The notes below the pieces were generated by a model. It ran no database searches. It was not told the origin of the DNA and worked only from the letters and a program-made list of their open reading frames with translations. The translations under genes and the position numbers were made by a program. 54,057 nt of DNA from assembly GCA_017399025.1 (NCBI GenBank), contig JAFQEK010000133.1:1-54057 (forward strand). Reading direction: 5' to 3'. Within the stretch, counting starts at the first letter, position 1; every line of letters begins with the position of its first letter. The DNA is from Clostridia bacterium. Lineage in GTDB: Bacteria; Bacillota; Clostridia; Oscillospirales; CAG-272. Positions 17,417 through 26,406 of the stretch are shown one piece after another.

Positions 17417-20146
17417 ATGTCACTTACAGATAAACTTTTCGGAACATACAGTGAAAGACAGATCAAAAAAATCAGACCGATCGTAGATAAAATTGAAGCG
17501 TTGGCAGAAACGTACGGCGCGATGAGCGATGCACAGCTCAGAGAGACCACGGAAATTCTGAAAAACAGACTTGCTGCAGGAGAAACGCTTGATGACATTC
17601 TGCCCGATGCTTTTGCGGTTTGCAGAGAAGCGGCAGACCGTGTACTCGGCAAACGTCCTTTTCGTGTACAGCTGATGGGTGGTATTATTCTTCATCAGGG
17701 CCGTATTGCAGAAATGAAAACAGGTGAAGGAAAAACGCTTGTGGCAACCATGCCCGCTTATTTGAACGCACTTGCGGGAAAGGGTGTTCATATCGTAACG
17801 GTCAACGATTATCTTGCTCGCCGCGACAGCGAGGAAATGGGAAAGGTTTACGGCTTTCTCGGTTTGAAAACGGGACTCATTGTTCACGGACAGAGCTCGC
17901 AGGAAAAAAGGGATGCCTATGCGGCGGATATTACTTACGGTACAAACAATGAAATCGGTTTTGATTATTTGCGCGATAATATGGTGATTTATCAGAATGA
18001 TCTGACACAGCGCGGATATTCTTTTGCTATTGTGGACGAGGTGGACTCCATTCTGATTGACGAGGCAAGAACGCCTCTGATCATTTCCGGCAAAGGAGAA
18101 CAGTCCAACGAGCTTTATCAGACAGCGGAAGCCTTTGTACGCCGCTTGCGTGCGCATGTTGTAAAAGAGATGGATACCAAATCCGAAAATGAGGATGTTG
18201 CCGAAGATTATATCGTGGACGAAAAAGCAAAGCGTACCGTTCTGACACAGCACGGTATTGCCAAAGCAGAAGAGTTTTTCGCTCTCGAAAATCTTTCCGA
18301 TCCGGAAAATATGACCGTCAAGCATCACATCCAGCAGGCGCTCTATGCGCACGGTGTCATGAAACGCGACGTGGATTACGTGGTAACACAGGATGGAAAG
18401 GTTATGATCGTCGATGCTTTCACGGGACGTATTATGCCCGGCAGAAGATTTTCCAACGGTTTGCATCAGGCAATCGAAGCCAAGGAAAACGTAAAGATTC
18501 AGGATGAAAACCAGACATTGGCGACGGTTACATTCCAGAATTTCTTCCGTCTTTATAATAAACTTTCCGGTATGACGGGTACTGCCCTGACGGAAGAAAA
18601 CGAATTCCGTGAAATTTACGGTCTGGATGTTATTGAAGTTCCGACCAACCGTCCGATGATCCGTTTGGACAGAAACGACGTCGTTTATAAAAATCAGGCG
18701 GGTAAATACCGTGCCATCATTGCACAGATCAAGGAATGCCATGAAAAAGGTCAGCCGGTTCTTGTCGGCACGGTTTCCGTTGACAAATCCGAATATCTTT
18801 CCGCTTTGCTGAAAAAGCAGGGTGTGAAACATAATGTTCTCAACGCAAAGCATCATGAAAAAGAAGCAGAGATCGTTGCACAGGCGGGCAAGCTTGGCGC
18901 GGTTACCATTTCCACCAATATGGCGGGACGCGGTACGGATATCATGCTTGGCGGTAACGCGGAATTTCTTGCGAAAAACGATCTGAAAAAGAACGGTTAC
19001 AGCGAGGAAGAAATTTCTCTTGCTGTGGGTATGTCCGAGGCAATCGATGACCGTGTACGTGAAGCGAGAGCGCTTTTCCATGTTTCTCTGGAAAAGTATA
19101 AAGCAGAGATCGCACCTGAAGCGGAGCGTGTAAGAGAAGCGGGCGGTTTGTTCATTCTCGGTACAGAACGCCATGAAAGCCGCCGTATCGATAATCAGCT
19201 CCGCGGACGTTCGGGACGTCAGGGTGATCCCGGTGAAAGCCGTTTCTTCCTTTCTCTCGATGACGATCTTATGCGTTTGTTCGGCAGTGAGCGTATCATC
19301 GGTATCGTTGATAAACTCGGTCTGGAAGACGATCAGCCGATCGATGCCAGAATCCTTTCCGGTTCCATTGAGAGCGCGCAGAAACGTCTGGAAGGCGAAA
19401 ACTTCAACCGCCGTAAAAATGTCCTGGATTATGACGACGTCATGAATCAGCAGAGAAATATTATTTATCAGCAGCGCAGAGAGGTTCTGGATGGCGCGGA
19501 CATCAGTGAGAAAATCCGTAAGATGGTGGATTCCTCCGTCCTGGATACTTTGAAGCATTGCTGTGATGAAGACGGCCGTTTCATGCCCGAAGAAGCAAAA
19601 ACAAATCTCGGATGGCTCATGCGCGAAGAAGATTTGGAAATGGATTCCCGCGCACTGGAGACGGTTCTTCTGGAGCGTGTCCGTTCGCTTTATGAAAATC
19701 AGGAAACCGTATTCGGCGACAATATGAGGGAATTGGAGCGTGTCGCACTCTTGCGCGCTGTGGATACGAACTGGATTTCCCATCTGGATGAGATGGACGA
19801 TCTGAGAGACGGTGTCGGTCTGAATGCGTATGCGCAAAGAAATCCTTTAACGGAATACCGTATTCAGTCCGGTAATATGTTTGACGATATGATCGAAAAA
19901 ATCCGCACGGATACCGTCCGTATGGTTTTGTTTGCAAAGCCTGCGTCTGAAATCCGCCGTACACAGGTTGCCAAACAGAAAGTTGCTTCTCTTGCAGGGG
20001 TTGGCGGAGATGCTTCCGAAAAGAAAAAGCCCGTTGTCAGACGCGCTTCCGAGCGTGTGGGCAGAAATGAACCTTGTCCCTGCGGCAGCGGAAAGAAATA
20101 TAAACAGTGCTGCGGTAAACCCGGTTCCGCAGAACAAGAAAACTGA
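17417..20146 (+). CDS. secA: Preprotein translocase ATPase SecA
   Basis: 909 residues. Motor ATPase driving export through SecYEG at the membrane. Walker A 'TGEGKTL' (about residues 98-104), Walker B 'VDEVDSILIDEARTPL', helicase motif VI 'QLRGRSGRQGDPG' and the C-terminal SEC-C zinc motif 'CPCGSGKKYKQCCG' are in order. Full length, so it is the housekeeping SecA1, not an accessory SecA2. AAAGGATATGAAAA region precedes the ATG. It heads a same-strand cluster leading to lepB, rbgA, rnhB and yraN. Confidence 0.97.
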   Translation: MSLTDKLFGTYSERQIKKIRPIVDKIEALAETYGAMSDAQLRETTEILKNRLAAGETLDDILPDAFAVCREAADRVLGKRPFRVQLMGGIILHQGRIAEMKTGEGKTLVATMPAYLNALAGKGVHIVTVNDYLARRDSEEMGKVYGFLGLKTGLIVHGQSSQEKRDAYAADITYGTNNEIGFDYLRDNMVIYQNDLTQRGYSFAIVDEVDSILIDEARTPLIISGKGEQSNELYQTAEAFVRRLRAHVVKEMDTKSENEDVAEDYIVDEKAKRTVLTQHGIAKAEEFFALENLSDPENMTVKHHIQQALYAHGVMKRDVDYVVTQDGKVMIVDAFTGRIMPGRRFSNGLHQAIEAKENVKIQDENQTLATVTFQNFFRLYNKLSGMTGTALTEENEFREIYGLDVIEVPTNRPMIRLDRNDVVYKNQAGKYRAIIAQIKECHEKGQPVLVGTVSVDKSEYLSALLKKQGVKHNVLNAKHHEKEAEIVAQAGKLGAVTISTNMAGRGTDIMLGGNAEFLAKNDLKKNGYSEEEISLAVGMSEAIDDRVREARALFHVSLEKYKAEIAPEAERVREAGGLFILGTERHESRRIDNQLRGRSGRQGDPGESRFFLSLDDDLMRLFGSERIIGIVDKLGLEDDQPIDARILSGSIESAQKRLEGENFNRRKNVLDYDDVMNQQRNIIYQQRREVLDGADISEKIRKMVDSSVLDTLKHCCDEDGRFMPEEAKTNLGWLMREEDLEMDSRALETVLLERVRSLYENQETVFGDNMRELERVALLRAVDTNWISHLDEMDDLRDGVGLNAYAQRNPLTEYRIQSGNMFDDMIEKIRTDTVRMVLFAKPASEIRRTQVAKQKVASLAGVGGDASEKKKPVVRRASERVGRNEPCPCGSGKKYKQCCGKPGSAEQEN

Positions 20147-20157
20147 TTCTTCCAAAT

Positions 20158-20184
20158 CCGTTCTCTCCCATAGGGGGGAGAACG
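20158..20184 (+). other. Stem-loop between secA and the next gene
   Basis: CGTTCTC-TCCC / GGGG-GGAGAACG inverted repeat with a short loop just after the secA stop. It has no T-run, so it is more likely an RNA processing or stability hairpin than a terminator. Confidence 0.5.
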
Positions 20185-20220
20185 GCAGACTTGAATTTTA
20201 TTTCGGAAAGGTTTTTCATT

Positions 20221-20901
20221 ATGGGTTTTGCATGGATGTTTCTGGGCTATGTGCTGTTGCTCGGAACGAATTTTAAAATTTTCGGCGTTGCTTTGGATGT
20301 TACGCCGGATGTGGTCGGATTTTTGCTCTTATCTCACGGTTTTTCCGTTGCTTCGCGCTATTGCGATTGTTTTAAGATTTCAAAAATTCTGGGAAATGTC
20401 GGTATCCCGCTTTCCTTGCTTTATCTGATCGCTGAGGTTTCCTCTTCTCTGGAGATCATTTCCTTTTCCGGAGATTTGATTTTTGCGGTCAAATACGGCT
20501 ATGCTTTCTTCAAACTGATTTTTTCTCTTTGTCTTTTGTATTCCCTGTACTTGATTTCCGCGCAGACAGGTGTCGAAAAATTACGCAAAAAATCGATTCG
20601 TCTTGCCGTTTATACCGCACTCTTTTTCTTTGCCGAGCATTTTTTGCCCCAAGTACTTTCCCTTGCGGGAGTTTCGTTGGAAGCCTCTAAAATTGCGGAA
20701 ATTCAGATGCTTTTGAATATTCTTTGTATTCTGATCAACGCAACCTTGATTTTCGGCTGTTACATGTGGATTTGTCTGGAAGGCGATGAGGATATGCCCG
20801 ATAACCGCAAGCATAAATATAAGACTCCGTTTGATTATTTTGATAAAAGACGTGCGGAAGAAGAATTGCAAACAACGGGGAAGAAACATAAGAAAAAATA
20901 A
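20221..20901 (+). CDS. Polytopic membrane protein, unknown family (paralogue of 20956)
   Basis: 226 residues with about five hydrophobic helices and a highly charged tail ending in KKHKKK. The N-terminal pattern (short helix, then 'DVTPDVVGFLLLSHGF') resembles the start of the next gene ('DILPDFIGYLFILKAL'), so the two are probably distant paralogues. I do not recognise the family. Start at 20221 chosen because GGAAAGG lies 9 nt upstream. It lies in the secA-lepB run, which hints at an envelope role but does not prove one. Confidence 0.7.
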   Translation: MGFAWMFLGYVLLLGTNFKIFGVALDVTPDVVGFLLLSHGFSVASRYCDCFKISKILGNVGIPLSLLYLIAEVSSSLEIISFSGDLIFAVKYGYAFFKLIFSLCLLYSLYLISAQTGVEKLRKKSIRLAVYTALFFFAEHFLPQVLSLAGVSLEASKIAEIQMLLNILCILINATLIFGCYMWICLEGDEDMPDNRKHKYKTPFDYFDKRRAEEELQTTGKKHKKK

Positions 20902-20955
20902 ATTTTTATCACGCTGCTGAAAGGCAGACTTCAAAGAAAGGTAATGGTCATATTT

Positions 20956-22548
20956 ATGAAAATCGGATATATGATCGTCGGTTGCATTTTTTTATGCAAT
21001 CCCTTTATCAATATTATTGATATTTTGCCCGATTTTATAGGATATCTTTTCATTTTAAAAGCATTGGCGGAGCTTTCGGATCTGGAGCGTAATATCCGTA
21101 ATGCGCGAAAACGCTTCCAATCCGCGCTTTGGGTTTCCTTGGTAAAATGTGCTTCGGTTTTCGGTTTTATGATTTACGATTCCACATGGTATCTGATCCT
21201 GACATTTACGTTTGCCGTTCTGGAATGTATGTATCTGATTCCTGCCTTTACAGATCTTTTTTATGGGATTTCTTATCTGGAGGACCGTCATACCAACCAT
21301 AAAAGCCGCTTTGAAGCAACCCCGAAGTTCGGAGGTGTTTTTGATAAAACGGAATTTTCAAACGGAACGGCGTATTTTGAAGTTTTTGAGAAAAAAAGGG
21401 GTGATTTCGGCGCTTTCTTTGCGGAAGAACAGGTTGTTTTTGGAGATCGCCGGATTTCCGTCGGTTTGAGTGAGGCGGGGTTTGCTTCCCGTTTCCGTGA
21501 GAAGATCGTTTATCTTTACGAATCTGCGGAAGCACGGACACTGAGCGTAATCTTTGTTGTTGTGCGTTCGCTTTCTTCTGTTTTGCCTGAGCTGACCGCG
21601 ATTGCGGAAACGGGAAGCGGATATGTGGAATCCAATCCCATAGAAGATTTTTCCGCGCTCCGTTGGATTCTGATTCTGTTCCTTGCAATATTTTCTTTGA
21701 CTGTCGGAATCATTTGGTTGGTTCGTATGGTTCGCTATTTCGATGTATTTCGTAAGGACCGTGAATTTATCGATGTTTTACAGAAAAAATATGACAGCGA
21801 GATCGTACCGGATCAAGCTCTTTGGGTAAAAAGAAAATCTCTTGCTTTTTGCGCGGTCGCAACGGTTGCTTATATTTTTCTGCTGTGTCTGCGCGTGGAT
21901 TGGTTTTTGTTGATACCGAAATGGGAAGGTGGGTTCCGGATGGCGGTTTACGATCTTTTCGGATTCTTTCCCGTTCCCGAATTTCTTTTCGGGGTGATTA
22001 CCATTTTCGCGGGACGGTCGGCAAAAAATTTCGCGCAGAGAAGACAGATTTTGACAAGGTATTCTGTCTTTTTCAGCGTAAGTTCTCTTTTGTCGTATGT
22101 AGTTATGATTTTCATTTCCCGGAATTACGGCAGAATGTTGTTTCCGTATAAGGAACTCGGTTATGTGATTTTATTTGCGCTTTATGCGTTGCTTTTTGTA
22201 GCTTCCATGTTTGCGTTTGTCAGAATCAGCCGTGAGAAAAAGCATATTTATACGCGGATTGCTGCAGAAATTTCGGAAATATCCTGCCCTTGCATTCATG
22301 AGTTTTCGGACAAAAAACGTCAGGAAATGATGAAAACTTTTGCATTGAAAATCAAGAAACTTCATATTCTGGAAATTGTATATGCGTTTTTCTCTGTAGC
22401 TGCGGTGGCGTGCATACCGTTTTCGGGAGATTACGATATTTTTGGGCTTTCCTGGTTTTTCCGATTGATCTTTGGCATTGTTCTGATCGTTTACAGTTTG
22501 TTCCTGACGGATGCAATGCAAAAGGAAATTGAAAAGATCGTGGAATAA
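20956..22548 (+). CDS. Large membrane protein, unknown family (paralogue of 20221)
   Basis: About 530 residues. An N-terminal membrane domain like the 20221 product is followed by a soluble insert (about residues 110-190) and then six or so further helices in the C-terminal half. No catalytic motif is recognisable. Two starts are possible: ATG at 20944 (2 nt after AAAGAAAGG) and ATG at 20956 (14 nt after); I chose 20956, matching the paralogue's N-terminus, with low certainty. lepB follows 38 nt downstream. Confidence 0.65.
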   Translation: MKIGYMIVGCIFLCNPFINIIDILPDFIGYLFILKALAELSDLERNIRNARKRFQSALWVSLVKCASVFGFMIYDSTWYLILTFTFAVLECMYLIPAFTDLFYGISYLEDRHTNHKSRFEATPKFGGVFDKTEFSNGTAYFEVFEKKRGDFGAFFAEEQVVFGDRRISVGLSEAGFASRFREKIVYLYESAEARTLSVIFVVVRSLSSVLPELTAIAETGSGYVESNPIEDFSALRWILILFLAIFSLTVGIIWLVRMVRYFDVFRKDREFIDVLQKKYDSEIVPDQALWVKRKSLAFCAVATVAYIFLLCLRVDWFLLIPKWEGGFRMAVYDLFGFFPVPEFLFGVITIFAGRSAKNFAQRRQILTRYSVFFSVSSLLSYVVMIFISRNYGRMLFPYKELGYVILFALYALLFVASMFAFVRISREKKHIYTRIAAEISEISCPCIHEFSDKKRQEMMKTFALKIKKLHILEIVYAFFSVAAVACIPFSGDYDIFGLSWFFRLIFGIVLIVYSLFLTDAMQKEIEKIVE

Positions 22549-22586
22549 AAATGTTTTTGAATCTGTTTTCAGAAAGGAATCAATAT

Positions 22587-23177
22587 ATGGATGAATTGAA
22601 AGCGCCTGTAACATCCGAATCGTCAGAGAAGCCGAAAGAGCCTCTGATTGTTACGGTTTATGATTGGTTGGAAGTATTTTGCATTGCAGCGATTCTTGTT
22701 ATTTTGCTCTTTACTTTCGTTGGCAGAATGTCAACCGTATTCGGCGGTTCCATGTCAAATACGCTTCAGAGCGGAGACCGTCTGATTGTCAGCAATTTGT
22801 TGTACACGCCCGAACGGGGAGATATCGTCGTCGTGCAGAAGGAAAGCGGATATTACGAAGATCAGTTGCTCATCAAGCGCGTGATTGCCAAAGGCGGCGA
22901 AACGATCGTTTTTGATTTTGAAAATTGGACGGTATCCGTTGACGGTATGGTCCTGGATGAACCGTATATCAGAAGAGAAAATAAACCTATGCGTTCGGGA
23001 GATCTTGCAGGAGATACGGTAACCGTTCCGGAAGGATATTATTTTGTGATGGGAGATAACAGAAACGATTCCGCGGACAGCCGTTATCAAACGGTTGGCT
23101 TCGTCAAAGAGGAAGAAATTCTCGGAAAAGCCGTTTTCCGTATCCTGCCGTTTTCTTCCATCGGTTTTTTGAAATAA
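22587..23177 (+). CDS. lepB: Signal peptidase I
   Basis: 196 residues. One N-terminal membrane helix (about residues 31-51) anchors an extracellular S26 protease domain. The catalytic Ser is in 'GGSMSNTL', the catalytic Lys in 'LIKRVIAKGGE', and box E is 'MGDNRNDSADSR'. Removes Sec and Tat signal peptides. The start at 22587 follows AGAAAGGAAT. Adjacent rbgA and rnhB form the lepB-rbgA-rnhB order typical of Bacillota. Confidence 0.94.
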   Translation: MDELKAPVTSESSEKPKEPLIVTVYDWLEVFCIAAILVILLFTFVGRMSTVFGGSMSNTLQSGDRLIVSNLLYTPERGDIVVVQKESGYYEDQLLIKRVIAKGGETIVFDFENWTVSVDGMVLDEPYIRRENKPMRSGDLAGDTVTVPEGYYFVMGDNRNDSADSRYQTVGFVKEEEILGKAVFRILPFSSIGFLK

Positions 23178-23216
23178 AACCGAAAGTATTTTTGGGACAA
23201 TAAAGGAAAGGGGGGC

Positions 23217-24095
23217 ATGGATATGCCGTCTGACAGAATACAATGGTTTCCCGGACATATGGCGAAAACACGCCGTATGATATCCGAAAATTTAAAGGAT
23301 GTGGATCTCACGATCGAGCTTTTGGATGCAAGAATTCCGAAAAGCTCGGAAAATCCGGAGATTGCCCGTCTCGTTGCTTCCAAGCCGAAGCTGACCTTGC
23401 TGAGCAAGGCTTCCCTTGCGGATCCCGCCGCAACGGAGATATGGAAAAAATATTTTACGGCAAAGGGAAGAGAATGTATTTTCTATGATTGCCGTACGGG
23501 TGAGGGTATTTCTGCCATCGCGCCTGCGGCGCGCCGTCTTTGCAATGACCGACTGGAGCGCTATAAAGAAAAGGGTATGGAGGGAAGAAAACTCCGCGCC
23601 ATGATCGTAGGGATTCCTAATGTCGGAAAAAGCTCTTTGATCAACCGTCTTTCTTCGACGAATAAGGCGAAAGTGGAGGATCGCCCCGGTGTTACGCTGA
23701 ATAAACAGTGGATCACCACCTCGCTCGGCATTGATCTTTTGGATATGCCCGGTATTCTCTGGCCCAAATTCGACGATCAGAGAGTGGGTGAAAATCTGGC
23801 TCTGACGGGGGCAATCCGTGATGAAATCATGGATGTGGAAATGCTTGCCTGTGCGCTTGCGGGCAGACTCCGTGAAAGATATCCGGCGCTTCTGAGTGCG
23901 AGATACAAGCTGAAAGCGGAAGATCTTGCGGATACCACGGATTTTGAGCTTGCGGAACGGATCGGCAGAAGAAGAGGCTTTCTGATTTCGGGTGGAGAGG
24001 TCGATTTTCTGCGTACCTCCAATATGTTCCTGGATGAATTCCGCGGCGGAAAGATCGGCAGAATTACGATCGAAGTTCCTGAAACCGAGGTGTAA
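23217..24095 (+). CDS. rbgA: Ribosome biogenesis GTPase RbgA (YlqF)
   Basis: 292 residues, circularly permuted GTPase. The G4-like motif appears first in a modified form ('LLSKASL', usually NKxDL), then G1 'GIPNVGKSSLINRL' and G3 'DMPGIL'. The start 'IQWFPGHMAKTRR' is diagnostic. RbgA promotes late 50S assembly. The G4 motif reads LSKASL, the Asn and Asp of NKxD being replaced by Ser and Ser, a departure from the canonical form worth noting. AAAGGAAAGGGGG precedes the ATG; rnhB starts 2 nt after the stop. Confidence 0.93.
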   Translation: MDMPSDRIQWFPGHMAKTRRMISENLKDVDLTIELLDARIPKSSENPEIARLVASKPKLTLLSKASLADPAATEIWKKYFTAKGRECIFYDCRTGEGISAIAPAARRLCNDRLERYKEKGMEGRKLRAMIVGIPNVGKSSLINRLSSTNKAKVEDRPGVTLNKQWITTSLGIDLLDMPGILWPKFDDQRVGENLALTGAIRDEIMDVEMLACALAGRLRERYPALLSARYKLKAEDLADTTDFELAERIGRRRGFLISGGEVDFLRTSNMFLDEFRGGKIGRITIEVPETEV

Positions 24096-24097
24096 CC

Positions 24098-24712
24098 ATG
24101 CCGGATTATACGTTTGAAAAAGAAGCGCAGGGCTTGGGATATCGGAGTATCTGCGGCGTTGACGAAGCGGGCAGAGGCCCGCTTGCGGGTAACGTGGTTG
24201 CCGCGGCAGTGATTATGCCCGAAGGGCTTGAGATTGAAGGACTCAACGATTCCAAAAAGCTTTCCGAAAAGAAAAGAGAAGCTCTTTTTGAAATTATCAA
24301 GGAAAAGACTGTCTATTCCATTGCCTGGGCAACGCCTGCCGAAATTGACGAGCTGAATATTCTGAACGCAACGATGCTGGCTATGCGCCGCGCGATTGAG
24401 GGCTTGCCCGAAAAAGCGGATTTCGCTCTGATCGACGGCAATCAGGCAAGGGGCTTTTCCATTCCCGTGAAAACCGTTGTGAGCGGCGATGCGAAATCCA
24501 TGTCCATTGCGGCGGCATCGATTCTTGCCAAGGTTACCCGGGACCGCCAATGTCTGGAGCTTGATAAAGCGTATCCCGAATACGGCTTTGCGGGACATAA
24601 GGGATATCCGACGAAGGCGCACAGAGCAAAGGTCATTGAGATCGGACCTTGTCCCGAGCACAGAAAAAGCTTCCTGTCTTTTGTGGATAAAGCGAAAAAT
24701 GAGCAATCTTGA
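24098..24712 (+). CDS. rnhB: Ribonuclease HII
   Basis: 204 residues. Catalytic 'GVDEAGRGPLAGNV' (Asp-Glu pair) is near residue 22, and later acidic residues occur in 'LIDGNQ' and 'LELDKAYPEYGFAGHKGYPTKAH'. Cleaves RNA in RNA-DNA hybrids, including single ribonucleotides. Translationally close to rbgA and overlapping yraN by 14 nt, so all three are one operon. Confidence 0.96.
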   Translation: MPDYTFEKEAQGLGYRSICGVDEAGRGPLAGNVVAAAVIMPEGLEIEGLNDSKKLSEKKREALFEIIKEKTVYSIAWATPAEIDELNILNATMLAMRRAIEGLPEKADFALIDGNQARGFSIPVKTVVSGDAKSMSIAAASILAKVTRDRQCLELDKAYPEYGFAGHKGYPTKAHRAKVIEIGPCPEHRKSFLSFVDKAKNEQS

Positions 24713-25082
24713 TCTTGGAAAGGCGGGAGAGGAATTTGCCTGTCGATATCTTGTTTCCAAAGGATATACGATTTTACATCGGAATTATCGGAGCGGACAT
24801 TTGGAAACCGATATTATTTGTGAAAATGAAACACAGATTCTTTTTGTGGAGGTGAAATCCCGTACCGATACGGGAAAACCTTCCCGATACGGAAGACCCG
24901 GCGCTGCTTGTACGCTGAAAAAAAGACAGAATCTGATTCTGTGCGCCGAGGAGTATCTCAGGAAAAACAAGCCAAATAAAAAACCCCGCATTGACGTGAT
25001 AGAAGTCTATCTCCGTCAGATCAGCGGGGAAAGCGTTCTTTCCGATAAGGGTTTACATCATATCGAAAACGCTTTTTTCTGA
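24699..25082 (+). CDS. yraN: YraN family (UPF0102) nuclease-fold protein
   Basis: 127 residues with the UPF0102 layout: 'GKAGEEFACRYLVSKGYTIL' then 'HLETDIICENETQILFVEVKSR', a restriction-endonuclease-like fold (E, D, ExK). The activity in cells is not established. Start at 24699 is inside rnhB, in another frame; a longer frame upstream is only the rnhB shadow. The canonical D of 'GEIDII' is kept (ETDII). Confidence 0.9.
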   Translation: MSNLDLGKAGEEFACRYLVSKGYTILHRNYRSGHLETDIICENETQILFVEVKSRTDTGKPSRYGRPGAACTLKKRQNLILCAEEYLRKNKPNKKPRIDVIEVYLRQISGESVLSDKGLHHIENAFF

Positions 25083-25128
25083 ATTATTTGTATCCGGCTT
25101 TTGTTTACCGGAGCAGGTTGAAGGAAAT

Positions 25129-25320
25129 TTAGGTCGTTTTTTGTTTGAAGGTTGCGCAGACGGTATCCGTACAGGAGGTTGCGTAGCTGGGACCGACATT
25201 GATCTTTTCAGCGGTACAGGTGCTTGCGCCGTCGTGATATACGCAATTGGTTACATCACAGGAAACGCCATGGTTTTCTTTGCAGGTTTTGCAGGTTCTT
25301 TCGGAAGAATTGTTGTTCAT
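25129..25320 (-). CDS. DUF1540 small Cys-rich protein
   Basis: 63 residues with eight cysteines, including the DUF1540 core 'CDVTNCVYHDGASTCTAEKI'. Such proteins are widespread in spore-forming clostridia; they are presumed metal-binding, with no proven function. Start at 25320 chosen because AAAGGA lies 9 nt upstream; the longer frame would put the ribosome binding site inside the gene. It stands alone on the minus strand between two plus-strand units. Confidence 0.82.
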   Translation of the reverse strand: MNNNSSERTCKTCKENHGVSCDVTNCVYHDGASTCTAEKINVGPSYATSCTDTVCATFKQKTT

Positions 25321-25539
25321 CTTACATGTTCCTTTCAATCAAAAAATCTTAAAAGACGTTTCGTCCTTTCGTATGTTATTATTTGCCCGAAAAGACGGTT
25401 TTATTCGGGTAAATGCGGATTTTCGGATTTTTGAAAACATAACTGCAAAAACAGGAGCGAAACATGTGCCGAAAGGCGGATATTATATCTCTCCAATGCT
25501 GAAAATATACGGCATGGACAGGAAGGGAGGAGTCGGAAG

Positions 25540-26277
25540 ATGGCGCTGTACGTCATTGGAGATTCTCATTTATCTCTTTCCACAGAAAAACCGATGGATA
25601 TATTCGGTTCCCGTTGGAGCGGTTATGTGGAAAAATTAAAGAAAGGCTGGGAAAGCCGTGTCAAAGATGAGGACACGGTTGTTTTGGCGGGTGATATTTC
25701 CTGGGCAATGACACCCGAAGAAGCCAAAGCGGATTTTGATTTTATCGAAGCCTTACCCGGTCAGAAGATCATTCTCAAGGGCAATCACGATTATTGGTGG
25801 CAGACCATGGCAAAGCTGAACGCCTTCGTTGAGAAAAACCAATATAAAACGATTCGTTTTTTGCACAATAACGCGTATGAAACGGAGAATTTTATTATTT
25901 GCGGTTCCCGCGGTTGGTATACGGATGACCGCACCGCGCCCATCCGCGGAGCCGATGCGGCAAAAATCGTGGCAAGAGAGGTTCAGCGGATTTCCATCAG
26001 CCTGACGGCGGGGCAGAAGCTTCTGGAGCAGGCAAGAGCGCGCGGTGAGGAAAAGGAGCTTTTGGCTTTTCTGCATTTCCCTCCGATCTTCAAGGGGTAT
26101 ATCTGCGACGAGATCATTCTGGAGCTTTACCGCAACGGTGTGGAGCGCTGTTACTTCGGACATATCCACGGAAATTACGATTGCACAAAGATCATTTCCT
26201 ATTCCGATATCACGTTTTATCTGATATCGGCGGACTATTTGCTCTTTGAACCTTTGAAAATCGAGCCGAAAAAATGA
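25540..26277 (+). CDS. Calcineurin-like metallophosphoesterase
   Basis: 245 residues with the five-block metallophosphoesterase signature: 'GDSHLS', 'LAGDISWAM', 'LKGNHDYWW', 'LHFPP' and 'GHIHGNYD'. In the first block Ser replaces the Asp or Thr of the usual D-x-H (GDSHLS keeps D and H). Probably binds two metal ions and hydrolyses a phosphodiester; the substrate is unknown. Strong GGAAGGAGG site upstream. No operon partner is evident. Confidence 0.88.
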   Translation: MALYVIGDSHLSLSTEKPMDIFGSRWSGYVEKLKKGWESRVKDEDTVVLAGDISWAMTPEEAKADFDFIEALPGQKIILKGNHDYWWQTMAKLNAFVEKNQYKTIRFLHNNAYETENFIICGSRGWYTDDRTAPIRGADAAKIVAREVQRISISLTAGQKLLEQARARGEEKELLAFLHFPPIFKGYICDEIILELYRNGVERCYFGHIHGNYDCTKIISYSDITFYLISADYLLFEPLKIEPKK

Positions 26278-26326
26278 AAAAATATGAATTAAACAAGAAA
26301 TGTTCTTGAAAAACGCACAAAAAATA

Positions 26327-26355
26327 TTGACTTTTCTTATATAAGATGGTAGAAT
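26327..26355 (+). promoter_or_regulatory. Sigma-A promoter for tig
   Basis: TTGACT (26327-26332), 17-nt spacer, TAGAAT (26350-26355), about 50 nt before the tig start. Confidence 0.7.
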
Positions 26356-26406
26356 TATAATCGTATGAAAAACAAAAAAGGTATTTTATATACCGTGGAG
26401 GAAAAA

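Noticed and set aside
17420..19837. An 805-codon open frame antisense to secA
   Set aside because: Shadow of secA caused by codon bias; no start signal and no recognisable domain.
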